From JAUSIF01 sp963711595 (lineage in GTDB: Bacteria; Pseudomonadota; Alphaproteobacteria; Rhizobiales; Xanthobacteraceae), in assembly GCA_963711595.1 (NCBI GenBank), contig CAVQER010000010.1:186001-250000 (forward strand): DNA of 64,000 bases. The letters run 5' to 3'. The position numbers and the translations under genes were made by a program. A model generated the notes under the pieces. It saw only the letters and a program-made list of their open reading frames with translations. It searched no databases and was not told the DNA's origin. Positions 1 through 8,049 of the stretch are shown here, one piece after another. Every line of letters begins with the position of its first letter. Within the stretch, counting starts at the first letter, position 1.

Positions 1-314
1 ACCAGGCCGGCAAGATTGAGCAAAACGATGCGGCGGCTGATGCTGGAAAGGCCGCGGTTCGCCGCCTGTTGCCGCCATCGTTCGAGCGCGCCAAGGGCTC
101 GCGCGAAGATATTCGGACGCGCCGGCACAATGATGGGTTCGGGTTCCGCCGTCTGCGCCGGGGCCTCCGCTGGACGATCGAGCGTCTCCGCCCTCGCGAC
201 TACCTCCGACAGGTTCTCGTATGAGCTGCGCAGCTTGCCGGCCGGAATCGACGTCCACGCGCCCGGATCGCGACGCGGGTGGACTTCGGCTGCGGTATTG
301 GTGTCGGCTTTCAT
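1..314 (-). CDS. chvG: ChvG-type sensor histidine kinase, N-terminal fragment
   Basis: Membrane sensor kinase of the acid/cell-envelope responsive ChvG-ChvI system. Only the first ~104 residues lie in the window; the gene runs off the left edge. What is visible is a Pro/Ala-rich cytoplasmic leader (roughly residues 1-85) followed by SSISRRIVLLNLAGLV, the start of the first membrane segment, which matches the well-known N-terminus of ChvG (S.TRRIVLLNLA). The ATG at 314 lies 24 bases downstream of the chvI stop on the same strand, so the two are probably co-transcribed with chvI first, the usual Hyphomicrobiales order. The sensor, HAMP and kinase domains are outside the window, so kinase integrity cannot be judged. 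Confidence 0.85.
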   Translation of the reverse strand, partial: MKADTNTAAEVHPRRDPGAWTSIPAGKLRSSYENLSEVVARAETLDRPAEAPAQTAEPEPIIVPARPNIFARALGALERWRQQAANRGLSSISRRIVLLNLAGL

Positions 315-338
315 CGGCGCAGCTCCGGCGCTCCCGGC

Positions 339-1047
339 TTACGCTGACGCCGCTTCCTTAAAGCGATAGCCAACGCCGTACAACGTCTCGATCATTTCGA
401 AGTCGTCGTCCGCCTGCTTGAACTTCTTGCGCAGCCGCTTGATGTGGCTGTCGATCGTGCGATCGTCGACATAAACCTGGTCGTCGTAGGCCGCGTCCAT
501 TAGCGCGTTTCGGCTCTTGACGACACCGGGCCGTGTGGCGAGCGCCTGCAGGATCAAGAACTCGGTGACCGTGAGCGTTACCGGCTCGCCCTTCCACGTA
601 CAGGTATGACGCTCTGGGTCCATGCGCAGCAGACCGCGCTCGAGAACCTTCGCGTCGATTTCCTTGGTGGGTTGCCCGTCTTTCGGCGTTACCCGGCGGA
701 GCACGGCCTTGACGCGCTCGACGAGGAGCCGCTGCGAAAATGGTTTGCGGATGAAATCGTCCGCACCCATCTTGAGTTCCGAACAGTTCGTCGATTTCCT
801 CGTCCTTCGAGGTGAGGAATATCACCGGTAGGTCGGTCTTCTGGCGCAGGCGACGCAGCAATTCCATTCCGTCCATTCGCGGCATCTTGATATCGAGAAT
901 GGCGAGATCCGGTGCCTGGCTCTTGAATCCATCGAGCGCAGACGCTCCATCCGTGTAGGTGAGGATGCGATACCCCTCCGCCTCGAGCGCCATTGAAACA
1001 GATGTGAGAATGTTACGGTCGTCGTCGACCAATGCGATCGTTGGCAT
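339..1047 (-). CDS. chvI: ChvI response regulator (single-base frameshift in the sequence)
   Basis: OmpR/PhoB-family transcriptional regulator, partner of ChvG. The receiver domain starts MPTIALVDDDRNIL, has the phospho-acceptor region LAILDIKMPRMDGMELLRRL, and continues to KDEEIDELFG. The reading frame then shifts and resumes as MGADDFIRKPFSQRLLVERV, with a C-terminal winged helix ending GVGYRFKEAASA. The break is a single extra base near 777-778 (TT on the plus strand); removing it gives DELFGLKMGADDF, the family sequence, and a 235-residue protein of normal length. The ATG at 1047 is preceded by AAGGAG at good spacing. As written the DNA-binding domain is out of frame. Since chvI is needed for growth in several relatives, an assembly error is more likely than a true mutation. 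ChvI is known to affect pckA in Agrobacterium, which fits the neighbourhood. Confidence 0.9.
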
Positions 1048-1206
1048 GCAGTCTCCTTGCCGCCGTGAAGGCGGGAATCCCCAACGGTTTGAAACCCGTG
1101 GCCGGGGCCGAAATGTGACGGCCTCGGTTATTTGTGCCCCCGATCGGGCGAAAACTAGCCTTTTGTGGTGATTAGCGCCACGCCCATGCGGCAATATGAT
1201 TGATGT

Positions 1207-1242
1207 GCGCAATTGCGCCGATATCGCCCTAATGGGCGCCCA
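1207..1242. promoter_or_regulatory. two perfect palindromes between chvI and the HugZ-like gene
   Basis: The 227-base divergent intergenic region holds two perfect palindromes: GCGCAATTGCGC at 1207-1218 and TGGGCGCCCA at 1233-1242, centred about 25 bases apart and 33-68 bases upstream of the HugZ-like start. Such spacing suits an operator, but the sequences match no regulator that I can name; I see no Irr or RirA type site. The functional reading is inference. Confidence 0.3.
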
Positions 1243-1274
1243 ATAACGATCAAATCACGAGCGATCCGGTAATT

Positions 1275-1994
1275 ATGCGTGATCGAGCCGATTTCGACCC
1301 GATTCGCACCGCGCGACACCTCCTGTTTGAAGCGCGCAGCGCGACGCTCGCGACGTTGCTGCCGGGCGGAGCGCCTTACGCATCTCTCGTGACCGTTGGG
1401 ACCGGTATCGACTCGGCACCCCTCCTCCTGCTCTCCCGCCTCGCGCGGCACACCACCAATATTCTCGCTGAGCCACGCGTTTCGCTGCTCATCGCCGACC
1501 GAATCAACGGCGAGCCCCTCGAAAGCGCCCGGTTAAGTTTGACCGGTTCGATCGCGCGGAGCGACGACCCCGCGTTGCGGCGCCGCTTCATCGCGCGCCA
1601 CCCTTCCGCGTCCGAGTACGCGCAATTCACCGACTTCGCGTTCTGGCGCATGGAAGTAGCGGGCGCGCATCTCGTCGCCGGCTTCGGCCACATCGCCGAT
1701 CTCGCGCCGGCCGATCTCACGACCAAGATCGACGATGCGGGCGGACTGATTGCGGGCGAGGCGGACGCGCTTGCGCATATGAATGCGGACCATCAGGACG
1801 CGATCGAGCTTTACGCAACCCGGCTACTGGGCGAAGTGCCGGGAGCGTGGCGCATGGTTGGGATCGATCCCGCCGGTTGCGAGTTGGTATTGGGCAAGAC
1901 TGTTCGACGCCTTGATTTTCCGCACCGCGTCACAACTCCTGATGCACTGCGCAAGACGCTCGTGGACCTTGCTCAAAAGGCGCGCTCCGCGTGA
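1275..1994 (+). CDS. HugZ-like pyridoxamine-5'-phosphate-oxidase-fold protein
   Basis: A 239-residue protein of the HugZ/PNPOx-like split-barrel family, whose members bind haem or flavin and are linked to haem use or breakdown. Residues 10-150 form the split barrel, with the opening RTARHLLFEARSATLATLLP and the region APYASLVTVGTG typical of the family. Residues ~160-235 form the DUF2470 tail, recognised by ALAHMNADHQDAIELYA (HMN.DH motif). It is read divergently from chvI and in the direction of pckA, 202 bases upstream of it. No signal peptide is seen, so it is cytoplasmic. Exact catalytic activity (haem oxygenase versus flavin/PLP binding) cannot be decided from sequence. The start ATG 1275 lies in the ATTATGCG context without a strong ribosome binding site. 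Confidence 0.8.
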   Translation: MRDRADFDPIRTARHLLFEARSATLATLLPGGAPYASLVTVGTGIDSAPLLLLSRLARHTTNILAEPRVSLLIADRINGEPLESARLSLTGSIARSDDPALRRRFIARHPSASEYAQFTDFAFWRMEVAGAHLVAGFGHIADLAPADLTTKIDDAGGLIAGEADALAHMNADHQDAIELYATRLLGEVPGAWRMVGIDPAGCELVLGKTVRRLDFPHRVTTPDALRKTLVDLAQKARSA

Positions 1995-2196
1995 ACAAGG
2001 TTAAGATCGCATATCCGCCCATCAGATTAATTGCGACCGAAGGTTACGGAAAATCCCGAGCTCGCACACTTCACAACGGCCGGGTCGGTTATTATGGTGC
2101 CGCCCCTTCAAGAGGCCCGTCCCCGTCGATCGGAAATGAGGGCGGGAAGAAAGATGTGCCCGGCAAAAGCCGGGACGCATTCCTGGGAGGAAGTCC

Positions 2197-3810
2197 GTGA
2201 AGGAGACCGGCATCCGCAACGGTGCTTTTGGCGCCGACAAGTTCGGCTTGAAAGACCTTGCGGCCGCTCATTGGAATCTGACCGCGCCCGCGCTCTACGA
2301 GCATGCGATCGCGCGCGGCGAGGCCGAGATCGTCGCCGGTGGCGCGTTGTGCGCCGAGACCGGTGTTCACACCGGACGCAGCCCCAAGGACAAGCACACC
2401 GTTGTCGACACGCTCACTGAAAAGAGCGTGTGGTGGGAGGGCAACCGCAAGCTCTCGCAGGAGCACTTCCAGATTCTCTACAACGACTTTATCGAACACG
2501 CGAAAGGCAAGGAGCTCTTCGCGCAGGATCTCTATGGCGGCGCCGACCCGAAATACCGGATAAAAACGCGCGTCTTCACCGAACTCGCCTGGCATTCGCT
2601 GTTCATCCGCACATTGCTGATCCGCCCCGAGCGCGCCGAGCTCGCACAATTTGCACCCGACCTCACGATCATCGATCTCCCATCCTTCAAAGCCGATCCC
2701 AAGCGCCACGGCTGCCGCACCGAGACAATTATTGCGATCGACTTCACGAAAAAGATCGTTCTGATCGGCGGCACGTCTTACGCCGGCGAAATGAAGAAGT
2801 CCGTATTCACCACGCTGAACTTCTATCTCCCGGCGCAGAACGTCATGCCGATGCATTGCTCCGCAAACGTCGGTGTGGATGGCGACGTCGCATTGTTCTT
2901 CGGTCTTTCCGGCACCGGAAAGACCACGCTCTCCGCCGATCCGAATCGCACGCTCATCGGCGACGACGAGCATGGCTGGGGACCGAATGGCGTGTTCAAT
3001 TTCGAGGGCGGCTGCTACGCGAAATGCATCAAGCTGTCGGCGGAAGCCGAGCCGGAAATCTATGCGGCCACGAACCGCTTCGGCGCGGTGCTCGAGAACG
3101 TCGTGTTCGATCCCGACACGCGCATCCCCGACTTCGATGACGCCTCCAAGACCGAGAACACGCGTTCGGCGTATCCCCTCGACTTCATTCCGAACGCGTC
3201 GCGCACTGCCCGCGCGGGCCATCCGAAGAACATCATCATGTTGACGGCCGATGCGTTCGGCGTGATGCCGCCGATCGCGAAGCTCACGCCCGCGCAGGCG
3301 ATGTATCACTTCCTTTCCGGCTACACCGCAAAGGTCGCGGGCACCGAGAAGGGCCTCGTCGGCGTGCAACCGGAGTTCTCCACCTGCTTCGGCGCGCCGT
3401 TCCTGCCGCGTCCGCCGTCGGAATACGGAAACTTGCTGCGAGACTACATCGCGAAGCACGAGGTCGACTGCTGGCTCGTCAATTCGGGATGGACGAGCGG
3501 CAAATACGGCATCGGCCGCCGCATGCCGATCAAGGCGACCCGCACGCTGCTCACAGCCGCGCTCAACGGTTCACTCAAGAATGCGCGCTTCCGCACCGAT
3601 CCATACTTCGGTTTCTCGGTCCCGACGTCGGTACCCGGCGTGGAGCCGCACTTGCTCAGCCCGGAGAAGACCTGGAAGGATAAAGCCGAATTCGACAAGA
3701 CCGCTCGCGGTCTCGTGAAGATGTTCCAGGACAATTTCGTGAAGTTCGAAGGTCAGGTCGACGCCGACGTGCGCGCGGCCGCACCGGAAGTCCGCATCGC
3801 CGCCGAATAG
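2197..3810 (+). CDS. pckA: phosphoenolpyruvate carboxykinase (ATP)
   Basis: Converts oxaloacetate and ATP to phosphoenolpyruvate, CO2 and ADP, the first step of gluconeogenesis from TCA-cycle carbon. The 537-residue length is normal for the ATP-dependent enzyme. Visible signatures are the substrate loop HTGRSPKDKH (residues ~58-67), the metal-binding HCSANVG (~222-228), the P-loop GLSGTGKTTLSADP (~236-249) and the nearby LIGDDEHGWG. The start is GTG 2197, chosen because GGGAGGAAG lies just upstream and the protein then begins at the usual family N-terminus. The 202-base upstream region presumably holds the promoter, but I cannot assign boxes firmly. It converges with the DUF2865 gene only 4 bases away, leaving no room for a separate terminator. 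Confidence 0.98.
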   Translation: MKETGIRNGAFGADKFGLKDLAAAHWNLTAPALYEHAIARGEAEIVAGGALCAETGVHTGRSPKDKHTVVDTLTEKSVWWEGNRKLSQEHFQILYNDFIEHAKGKELFAQDLYGGADPKYRIKTRVFTELAWHSLFIRTLLIRPERAELAQFAPDLTIIDLPSFKADPKRHGCRTETIIAIDFTKKIVLIGGTSYAGEMKKSVFTTLNFYLPAQNVMPMHCSANVGVDGDVALFFGLSGTGKTTLSADPNRTLIGDDEHGWGPNGVFNFEGGCYAKCIKLSAEAEPEIYAATNRFGAVLENVVFDPDTRIPDFDDASKTENTRSAYPLDFIPNASRTARAGHPKNIIMLTADAFGVMPPIAKLTPAQAMYHFLSGYTAKVAGTEKGLVGVQPEFSTCFGAPFLPRPPSEYGNLLRDYIAKHEVDCWLVNSGWTSGKYGIGRRMPIKATRTLLTAALNGSLKNARFRTDPYFGFSVPTSVPGVEPHLLSPEKTWKDKAEFDKTARGLVKMFQDNFVKFEGQVDADVRAAAPEVRIAAE

Positions 3811-3814
3811 CGGG

Positions 3815-4601
3815 CTAGTCCAAGCGCCAGATCCCGCGAATGCCAGGATCCCGTGCCGGAGCAAACCCCTGCGCGGGGTCTTGTCCCGCACGAGCGGTGT
3901 GCGCTCCGTTCGCGCGCCCGACTTCTTCGGCTCGGCTCGAGTGCTCACGGCACGCGTCTCCGAGACTCCTCGCGCTTTTCTGTCGTCGCCCGTCGGTACG
4001 AACGCGCCGGTCTGATGTGGCGGGCGCGAATCTCCCCTGAACACGGCGCGGCCTTCCTTGGTCACCACGATATCGCCCGGCCGCAGGGTCGGGTCGGATC
4101 GAACGTCGATTCTTGCCAGTCCGAGTGATCCGCTGCCGGTGCAGGAGCAATCGTCCGCGAGTCGCTCGCGATACGCGAAGGCGTTGGGCAGACTTGCGTA
4201 CGGCTTCCCGCGTGAAGAAACGGCTTGGTCGATACCGGAGCCGGTGTACACCTCGGTTTTCGTCGCCGGGCACATGGAGCTGCACAATTCCAGCGGCGAG
4301 GATGACGGCGCGCCCGCGTTCACCGGGAGCGGGAAATAGCGCCCGTCGCACAGCCGGACGCAGTAGGCAGCGTAGGTTCCGTCGGCCTTCCTCGGCGTCT
4401 CACTCATCTCGCGATCGGACGGGAGCGGCGGCCCGATTTGTTGTTGCGGTGGCGGCGGCCGATACCCGCCGAACAAGCCGCGCAGGAAGTCGAAGAAACC
4501 CTGGGCGTGCGCGCTTCCGGCGATCCGGCGACCGCAAGCGCGATGCTGAGGGCAAATGAAAGACGCGCAAGGCGGCGCGTTCTGCCGAAACTGGCGGCCA
4601 C
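3815..4601 (-). CDS. DUF2865 secreted cysteine-rich protein, copy A (two single-base frameshifts)
   Basis: Exported protein of unknown function, family DUF2865, known mainly from Hyphomicrobiales. Core motifs are YCVRLCDGRYFPLP, CSSMCPATKTEVYTGSG and CSCTGSG, followed by RSDPTLRPGDIVVT. The signal peptide (RRLARLSFALSIALAVAG) and the core lie in different frames: one base appears missing at about 4505-4525. A second missing base in the G run 3875-3878 separates the core from the tail GFAPARDPGIRGIWRLD, which lines up with GFMPESLWTMRGF of copy B. Restoring both bases gives 262 residues. The GTG start at 4601 is supported by GGGAGA upstream. It could be a sequencing artefact or a decaying duplicate of the intact copy B, 182 bases upstream. 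Confidence 0.7.
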
Positions 4602-4783
4602 GGCGCTCTCCCTGTTCGATGGGACCGCCGGACGGGAACCGCGGTCGCCTCGGGTCAACGTCGCGACTCAAAGGTGGGGGTGGCGCGCGGCGCGCCGGAT
4701 CGATGCTTCTCGGGGCTCGGCAGAAGGTTTTGCCCGACCGCGACAGCGGTGGTCACTGTAGGAACGGGCGTTCCACTGGAGGC

Positions 4784-5755
4784 TTAGTTCTGCGGATTGA
4801 ATCCGCGCATGGTCCAGAGGCTTTCCGGCATGAAGCCGAGTGCGGTACCGGATTCAGAAGCTGGGCTCGACGCGCTGGCCGTGCTGGTCTTCGCGCCTGC
4901 CGTCATGGCCGGGGTGTTGACTGTACCGGTCGTCGCAGGGCTGGCGTTCGTGTTCACCGTTGGGGCCGGCACTTTTACTGTCCCGGCGGTCGCAGGGCTG
5001 GATTTCGTGTTTGCCGCCGCGACGGGCGCAGCCGGGACCTCACTCTTTACATTCGCCGGCCCGATGGGCTCGGCGACCCGCATGCGCGACAGCTCCTGCC
5101 GGAGCTGCGACGACAGCCGCTTGTCTTCATTGACCGGCACGAAATCGCTCGACTTCCGCGATCCGCGGCGGTCGCCCTTGAACACGACAGGCCCGTCCTC
5201 GGTCACGACGATGTCTCCGGGCCTCAGCGTGGGGTCGGACTGAACATCGATCTGAGCGACTCCGGTCGGATCCTTGCCCGTGCACGTGCAATTGCTTACG
5301 AGCCGATCGCGATAGACGAACGCGTTTGGCAGTGCCGAGTACGGTTTCCCGTTCGAACTCGCCGCGCGTTCGATTCCCGAGCCAGAATAGATGTCCGTCT
5401 TCGTGGCTGGGCACATCGCGCTGCATAGCTGCTGCGGAGATTGAGACCCTGAGCCTGTGGGAATCGGAAAGTAACGGCCATCGCACAGTCGCACGCAGTA
5501 GTGCGCGCGCGGTCCGCCGGCATCGCCGGGGATGCGAATGTCGTCGGGACCGCCGCCGCGCGGGAAATCCTCAAGCAGCATTGGCGGAGCCGCGCGCTCG
5601 GGCGGCGGACGTCCGCCTCCGAAAATTCCGCGCAGCACGTCGAACAAACCCTGCGCACGCGCAGTCTCGGGCGCGCTGATCGCGATCGCCGCGAACAACC
5701 CGGCCACGACCCAGGTAAAACGCAAGACCGTTCGAGCGGAAACACGTCCGCGCAC
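4784..5755 (-). CDS. DUF2865 secreted cysteine-rich protein, copy B
   Basis: Intact 323-residue paralogue of copy A. Residues 1-35 are a signal peptide ending ETARAQG (AxA type). Then come a glycine-rich LRGIFGGGRPPP segment, the DUF2865 core (residues ~85-190: YCVRLCDGRYFPIPTG, CSAMCPATKTDIYSGSG, CTCTGKD), and a long Thr/Ala/Pro low-complexity tail with repeated ATTGTVNT-like units. Six core cysteines occur at the same places in both copies, which suggests disulfides in the periplasm or at the surface. The start is GTG 5755 with GGAGGG upstream. Copy A lies downstream in the same direction, so they may be co-transcribed. Function is unknown in the family; I infer only an envelope location. 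Confidence 0.8.
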   Translation of the reverse strand: MRGRVSARTVLRFTWVVAGLFAAIAISAPETARAQGLFDVLRGIFGGGRPPPERAAPPMLLEDFPRGGGPDDIRIPGDAGGPRAHYCVRLCDGRYFPIPTGSGSQSPQQLCSAMCPATKTDIYSGSGIERAASSNGKPYSALPNAFVYRDRLVSNCTCTGKDPTGVAQIDVQSDPTLRPGDIVVTEDGPVVFKGDRRGSRKSSDFVPVNEDKRLSSQLRQELSRMRVAEPIGPANVKSEVPAAPVAAANTKSSPATAGTVKVPAPTVNTNASPATTGTVNTPAMTAGAKTSTASASSPASESGTALGFMPESLWTMRGFNPQN

Positions 5756-5903
5756 GGCAAACCCTCCGCATTGCTAAGGACCGCCGGGCGAGACACTCGG
5801 CTGTGTACCCAACGCAATGCAGGCAAAAAAGTTGCCTCCAAAGCGATCCGACGTCGGTGTCGCGGCCATTGGCCGACCACGCCAAATTCGGTAACAATTG
5901 CTC

Positions 5904-5930
5904 TCGGGAGTTGTCGCCTGCTCCCCGAGT
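5904..5930 (+). promoter_or_regulatory. hairpin in the leader of the antiporter operon
   Basis: CTCGGGAG at 5904-5911 pairs with CTCCCCGAG at 5922-5930 (one bulged base), about 32 bases before the mrpE start. A second small hairpin, AGGCAA/TTGCCT, lies at 5821-5837, and GCATTGC/GCAATGC flank 5768-5820. The 207-base divergent gap between the DUF2865 gene and mrpE must hold both promoters. Whether these foldings regulate anything is inference. Confidence 0.3.
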
Positions 5931-5962
5931 GCTACGGCGGCGTTCGAGATGGGGGTAACTCT

Positions 5963-6436
5963 ATGCGCGCGGTCAGCCTGACCGGCTTTCTCTTCGCGTT
6001 TTGGCTCGCGCTTTCCGGGCACTACACGCCAGTGCTGATTGTCGCGGGTCTCACTTGCGCAACGCTATGCGCTTATGCGGTGACACGTGCGGGCCTCCTC
6101 GACGTCGAAGCACATCCGATCCGATTGCTGAAGGGGGCGGTCACGTATTTCCCGTGGCTTGCCTGGGAGATCGCTAAGGCCGCCTGGACCGTCACCAAGA
6201 TCGTTCTGAACCCGCGGCTGCCGATCTCGCCGACGATCACAGTGGTCAGAGCAAGTCAGCGGACTCCGGCTGGCGTGGCGACCTATGCGAATTCGATCAC
6301 GCTCACCCCGGGCACAATCACGGTCGGAGTCAGCGGAGACGCGCTCACCGTGCACGCTTTGGTGCGGGAGGGAGCGGACGATCTTGAGGCCGGCGGAATG
6401 GACCGTCGCGTATCACGCTTCGAAGCGGCAGCCTGA
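5963..6436 (+). CDS. mrpE: Mrp-type cation/proton antiporter subunit E
   Basis: First gene of the antiporter operon. MrpE/MnhE is a small membrane subunit needed for full activity of the hetero-oligomeric Na+(K+)/H+ antiporter. The 157-residue product has two N-terminal hydrophobic segments (residues ~3-45), then LLKGAVTYFPWLAWEIAKA and the family's conserved C-terminal part TYANSITLTPGTITVGV. The ATG 5963 follows GGGGGTAA; upstream in-frame sequence is not conserved and would run through the operon leader, so this start is preferred. The stop TGA overlaps the mrpF start, showing translational coupling. Confidence 0.9.
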   Translation: MRAVSLTGFLFAFWLALSGHYTPVLIVAGLTCATLCAYAVTRAGLLDVEAHPIRLLKGAVTYFPWLAWEIAKAAWTVTKIVLNPRLPISPTITVVRASQRTPAGVATYANSITLTPGTITVGVSGDALTVHALVREGADDLEAGGMDRRVSRFEAAA

Positions 6437-6714
6437 TGTTCATCGTCGCCGCTTTAGCCGTCCTTACCGCCCTTGCGCTCGTGATCGTCCGCGCACTCAA
6501 GGGTCCGACCGTTTTCGACCGCGTGCTTGCAGGCAACTCGGTCGGCAGCCTTGCGATCATCTTGCTCGCGGTATTCGGGTTTCTTACCGGGCGCCCGGAG
6601 TTTCTCGACATCGGCCTGACTTATGGCCTGCTCAATCTGATCAGCACCCTCGCGGTGCTAAAGTTCTTCCGCCATGGCGATCTCGCGTACGACCTCGACG
6701 AGGAAGGACGTTGA
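6436..6714 (+). CDS. mrpF: Mrp-type cation/proton antiporter subunit F
   Basis: A 92-residue, three-segment membrane protein of the MrpF/PhaF family. Recognised by RALKGPTVFDRVLAGNSVG after the first helix and by DIGLTYGLLNLISTLAVLKF in the last helix, both family hallmarks. It overlaps mrpE at its start and mrpG at its stop (ATGA), so E, F and G are translated as a coupled block. Short acidic C-terminus DLDEEGR. Confidence 0.92.
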   Translation: MFIVAALAVLTALALVIVRALKGPTVFDRVLAGNSVGSLAIILLAVFGFLTGRPEFLDIGLTYGLLNLISTLAVLKFFRHGDLAYDLDEEGR

Positions 6715-7076
6715 TGCCGCACCTCGTCGGCGACATAGCGAGCTGGTTCCTCATCGTTGCGGGTAGTTTCTTCACCGTAGTCGGGGCGCTGGGCCTGCTG
6801 CGTATGCCGGAAGTATTCACCCGCATGCATGCGGCGAGCGTCATAGACACGCTAGGCGTGGGCTTTCTGATTTTTGGGATGATCCTTCAGGCGGGGTTCA
6901 GCCTCGTGACGCTCAAGCTTCTCATTTTGCTTGCACTCTTCTTCTTTACCGCGCCGGTCGTCACGCATGCTCTCGCGAGGGCGTGTCTGCACGAGCGCAT
7001 TCATCCGCTGCTCGCCGAGGATCGGCGGCCTCGTGCCAACCAGCCGCGCGGCCGCGGTAAGGGGAGGCAACCATAG
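6714..7076 (+). CDS. mrpG: Mrp-type cation/proton antiporter subunit G
   Basis: A 120-residue MrpG/MnhG family membrane subunit. The motif GALGLLRMPEVFTRMHAASV (residues ~24-43) is the family signature; three hydrophobic segments follow the usual pattern. The ATG at 6714 shares bases with the mrpF stop. The C-terminal ~25 residues are basic (RRPRANQPRGRGKGRQP) and longer than in many homologues. The stop TAG at 7074-7076 lies inside the presumed initiation site of the next gene. Confidence 0.9.
   Translation: MPHLVGDIASWFLIVAGSFFTVVGALGLLRMPEVFTRMHAASVIDTLGVGFLIFGMILQAGFSLVTLKLLILLALFFFTAPVVTHALARACLHERIHPLLAEDRRPRANQPRGRGKGRQP
7061..7067 (+). promoter_or_regulatory. ribosome binding site pointing to an ATA start
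   Basis: GGGGAGG at 7061-7067 is a strong Shine-Dalgarno sequence. Five bases further on the only codon in frame with the next gene is ATA at 7073, exactly where homologues begin (ATA GAA TCG ATC ATC AAT reads I-E-S-I-I-N against the M-E-.-.-I-N I recall for the family). Either a near-cognate start or a base miscall. Confidence 0.45.
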
Positions 7077-7633
7077 AATCGATCATCAATGCGATTTTGC
7101 TCACGCTGCTCGCGGTCGTGACGGTCGGGATCGTGCGCCAGCGCAGCCTGTTCGGCATTGTGATCCTCGCGGGCATTTACAGTTTCCTCATGGCTAGCGT
7201 CCTGATCGTGCTCGACGCGGTGGATGTCGCGATGACAGAGGCTTCGGTAGGTGCGGGCGTATCGACCGTATTGCTGCTCGCGACGCTGAATTTGACCAAG
7301 ACAACGGAGAATCCGCCAGCGCATCGAAATCTGATTCCGTTGTTCGTGTCGGCGGTGATGGGTGTCGCACTCATCTGGGGGACGTTCGTGCTGCCGCCAT
7401 TCGGGGCGGCGGATGCGCCGATCCACAGGCATGTGGCGCCTCGCTATCTCGCGCAAACAGTTCAGGAGACCAATGTCCCAAACGCCGTCACCTCGGTGCT
7501 TGCAGACTACCGCGGTTACGACACCCTGGGCGAAACAGTCGTTATCTTCACCGCGGGCATCGGCGTGATGTTGCTGCTCCACGGTCGCCGCAAATTGCAG
7601 CGCACGGCACGGAAGTCGGGGAAGGGTTCATGA
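7073..7633 (+). CDS. DUF4040 / MrpA-C-terminal-like antiporter subunit
   Basis: A 186-residue membrane protein resembling the MbhD/DUF4040 segment that is fused to the C-terminus of MrpA in classical complexes, here a separate gene with an MrpB-type tail. Motifs: VTVGIVRQRSLFGIVILAGI, VLDAVDVAMTEASVGAGVST (acidic residue within a helix, family hallmark), and later DYRGYDTLGETVVIFTAGIG, typical of the MrpB/MbhE-like part. No ATG or GTG is available at the expected start; ATA 7073 sits at correct distance from GGGGAGG, while TTG 7097 is the next allowed codon and would remove part of helix 1. It overlaps the following gene by 4 bases. Confidence 0.8.
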   Translation: MESIINAILLTLLAVVTVGIVRQRSLFGIVILAGIYSFLMASVLIVLDAVDVAMTEASVGAGVSTVLLLATLNLTKTTENPPAHRNLIPLFVSAVMGVALIWGTFVLPPFGAADAPIHRHVAPRYLAQTVQETNVPNAVTSVLADYRGYDTLGETVVIFTAGIGVMLLLHGRRKLQRTARKSGKGS

Positions 7634-8049
7634 GCGCCGATCTGATCCTGCGGATAGGCGCAAAGCTGATCCTCCCGTTCATCTTGCTGTTCGCGCTCTA
7701 CGTCCAGTTCCACGGCGATTTTGGACCGGGCGGTGGCTTCCAAGCTGGCGTCATCGCCGCCGGGGCGGTGATCCTGATTGCAATCACCTTCGGACTCGAG
7801 ACAGCGAAGCGCCTTGCACCGCAGGCCATGGTCGAGCGCATGGTGCCGCTCGGTGTCCTTATCTATGCGGGAACCGGACTTGTCGGCTTGCTTCTCGGCC
7901 AAAACTTCCTCGACTACTCGGTTCTTTCCCGCGATGCCGCGCACGGCCACGAACTCGGGATCTTTTTCGTCGAAGTTGGCGTGCTGGTCACAGTCTCCGG
8001 AACAATGACCGCGCTGTTCTACGCGTTCGCCGAAAGAGCACGCCGATGA
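7630..8049 (+). CDS. mrpB: Mrp-type cation/proton antiporter subunit B (MnhB domain)
   Basis: A 139-residue membrane protein of the MnhB family with four hydrophobic segments. Key stretch: LFALYVQFHGDFGPGGGFQ followed by AGVIAAGAVILIAITFG, the GGGF motif being characteristic. The last part GHELGIFFVEVGVLVTVSGT is also typical. Start and stop both overlap neighbours by 4 bases (ATGA), as in most of this operon. Confidence 0.92.
   Translation: MSADLILRIGAKLILPFILLFALYVQFHGDFGPGGGFQAGVIAAGAVILIAITFGLETAKRLAPQAMVERMVPLGVLIYAGTGLVGLLLGQNFLDYSVLSRDAAHGHELGIFFVEVGVLVTVSGTMTALFYAFAERARR

Noticed and set aside
2092..3459. Long open frame of 455 codons antisense to pckA
   Set aside because: Arg/Gly-rich shadow typical of GC-rich DNA; no domain, no ribosome binding site, and it covers the pckA catalytic region.
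5821..5837. Intrinsic terminator before mrpE
   Set aside because: Short six-pair stem with an A-rich loop and no T-tract; too weak to call.
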